41,919 nt of DNA from DAXETY01 sp051155755 (GTDB lineage Bacteria; Desulfobacterota; Desulfobacteria; Desulfobacterales; SG8-13). This document shows, piece after piece, positions 41,207 through 41,919 of the stretch. The notes beneath the pieces are model-generated. The model worked only from the letters and a program-made list of their open reading frames with translations, was not told the origin of the DNA and searched no databases. The stretch lies in assembly GCA_051155755.1 (NCBI GenBank), contig DAXETY010000038.1, forward strand, positions 1-41,919, written 5' to 3'. A program made the translations under genes and the position numbers. Each line of letters begins with the position of its first letter. Position 1 is the first letter of the stretch.

Positions 41207-41234
41207 AAAAAAACCGCTCGGCACATGGGAGCGG
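41207..41234 (-). terminator. rho-independent terminator on the minus strand
   Basis: CCGCTC and GAGCGG form a stem around a nine-base loop, followed on the minus strand by seven U residues (A-run 41207-41213). No minus-strand gene is seen upstream of it in the window. It may shield element E2 from antisense transcripts or end an unrecognised RNA. Confidence 0.6.
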
Positions 41235-41310
41235 CATGATTGTCGACACCTATTCCGATATTTCATTTGTTTCCATTCCGACATCGACAGGGTCGATCGA
41301 GGGAGCTGCC

Positions 41311-41919
41311 ATGAGTCGTTTCAAGAGCGTCTGCCAAGGCAATCTCTGCTGGATTCCGGCGGCCCTGATCCTGCTTTGGATTCAGGGCTGCGGCAACATG
41401 ACGCTGAAACCCTGGCACACCGAAGACCTCACAGCGGAGTTCACCGCTGCCAAGGCCGACGAGATCCGCTCTTTCGAGGAATATCAGCGCCTGGAGGAGC
41501 GGCTATTCATCCAGCTGCAAGAAAAGGTCATCGCGCCCACCGAAACCGGGCCGGACCAAGCGCTGCTGCGCTACAGCAAGGGCAGCGCAGCCGACCCACA
41601 GCAGCGAGGGACCAACTGGAACCGCAGCTTCGAACTGCCGGCCGATGCGCCGGCCGGCGGTGTGCTGCTGTTGCACGGGATGTCGGACTCGCCTTACAGC
41701 CTCCGGGCTCTCGGCCTGCACCTGAGCGAGCGGGGCTTCTGGGTGATCGGTCTGCGCCTGCCCGGCCACGGCACGGCGCCCTCGGGGCTGCTCGACCTTC
41801 AATGGGCGGACATGGCCGCTGCCGTGCGGCTCGGCGTGGCGCATCTGGCTGACCGGCTGGGACCGACGAAGCCGATCCACCTGATCGGCTATTCGACCGG
41901 GGCCCCGCTGGCCCTGAAC
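41311..41919 (+). CDS. alpha/beta-hydrolase lipoprotein (3' end beyond window)
   Basis: A partial gene: 203 codons are open up to the window edge. GGGAG precedes the ATG at 41311. The N terminus is a lipoprotein signal (WIPAALILLWIQGC) with predicted acylation at Cys27. The hydrolase fold starts at about residue 115 with the LLLHGMSDSP oxyanion segment (HGM, 122-124), RLPGHGTAPSG (about 150) and the nucleophile elbow GYSTG with Ser195; the acid and histidine would lie past the edge. It is probably an envelope-anchored esterase or lipase of the monoacylglycerol-lipase-like group. It is divergent from the DUF1269-efflux operon. Confidence 0.85.
   Translation, partial: MSRFKSVCQGNLCWIPAALILLWIQGCGNMTLKPWHTEDLTAEFTAAKADEIRSFEEYQRLEERLFIQLQEKVIAPTETGPDQALLRYSKGSAADPQQRGTNWNRSFELPADAPAGGVLLLHGMSDSPYSLRALGLHLSERGFWVIGLRLPGHGTAPSGLLDLQWADMAAAVRLGVAHLADRLGPTKPIHLIGYSTGAPLALN

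Noticed and set aside
1..41919. CRISPR arrays, tRNA/rRNA genes, prophage or transposase genes
   Set aside because: No regularly spaced repeats, RNA-gene signatures or recombinase motifs were found by reading both strands.

Overview
The window looks like chromosomal DNA of a GC-rich, flagellated, anaerobic Gram-negative bacterium, most likely a Desulfobacterota (deltaproteobacterial, Desulfosarcina-like) organism. This is inferred from the gene order phoH-pgpH-ybeY-pdxJ-nnr-tsaE-lysC, a DVU0524-type flagellar gene behind a FliA-type promoter, many sigma-54 features, and a glycyl-radical fermentation cluster. There is no rRNA, tRNA or other phylogenetic marker, so the placement is tentative. 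I saw no CRISPR array, prophage, transposase or tRNA.

Layout. (1) 1-681: pyrF on the plus strand, then a 145-bp palindromic MITE/REP-like element. (2) 913-9068, minus strand: one housekeeping operon phoH, pgpH (7TM-HD), ybeY, pdxJ, nnr, tsaE, lysC and a probable 31-codon membrane peptide. (3) 9446-10779, plus: cvpA-mazG behind a promoter whose spacer holds a perfect 16-bp palindrome. (4) 10867-11737, minus: two small flagellum-associated genes behind a FliA-like promoter. (5) 12011-15790: a YihY/BrkB gene, a GntP-type permease plus patatin hydrolase pair, and a decayed second copy of the BrkB 3' end on the far side of that pair. (6) 15904-17872, minus: a secreted protein and a three-domain lipoprotein. 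(7) 18086-31511, minus: a fermentation cluster containing, in transcription order, an SLC13/RCK transporter, a P-type cation ATPase, a Pta/Ptb-type acyltransferase, acetate kinase, pyruvate formate-lyase, its activase, serine dehydratase, RidA and ACT-domain threonine dehydratase. (8) 32233-40698, minus: a DUF1269 protein, a complete RND tripartite pump, and a second SLC13/RCK transporter closely similar to the first. (9) 41311 to the end, plus: an alpha/beta-hydrolase lipoprotein, cut by the window edge.

The most interesting part is regions 7 and 8. Region 7 has the enzyme content of the E. coli tdc operon (TdcB, TdcF, TdcG, TdcE, TdcD) with activase and phosphotransacylase added: serine and threonine would be deaminated to 2-oxoacids, cleaved by PFL to acyl-CoA and formate, and turned into acetate or propionate plus ATP. 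Upstream of region 7 and of region 8 lie two copies of the same promoter architecture. Each has a 17-nt identical block carrying a -24 (TGGCAC) and -12 element, a perfect IHF consensus 41 bp from the start of that block, and a 26-bp dyad (23/26 identical) 130 bp from it, while the intervening DNA has diverged. The fixed spacing points to two operons under one sigma-54 activator, linking amino-acid fermentation to ion transport and efflux. This is inference from sequence and would need expression data to confirm.
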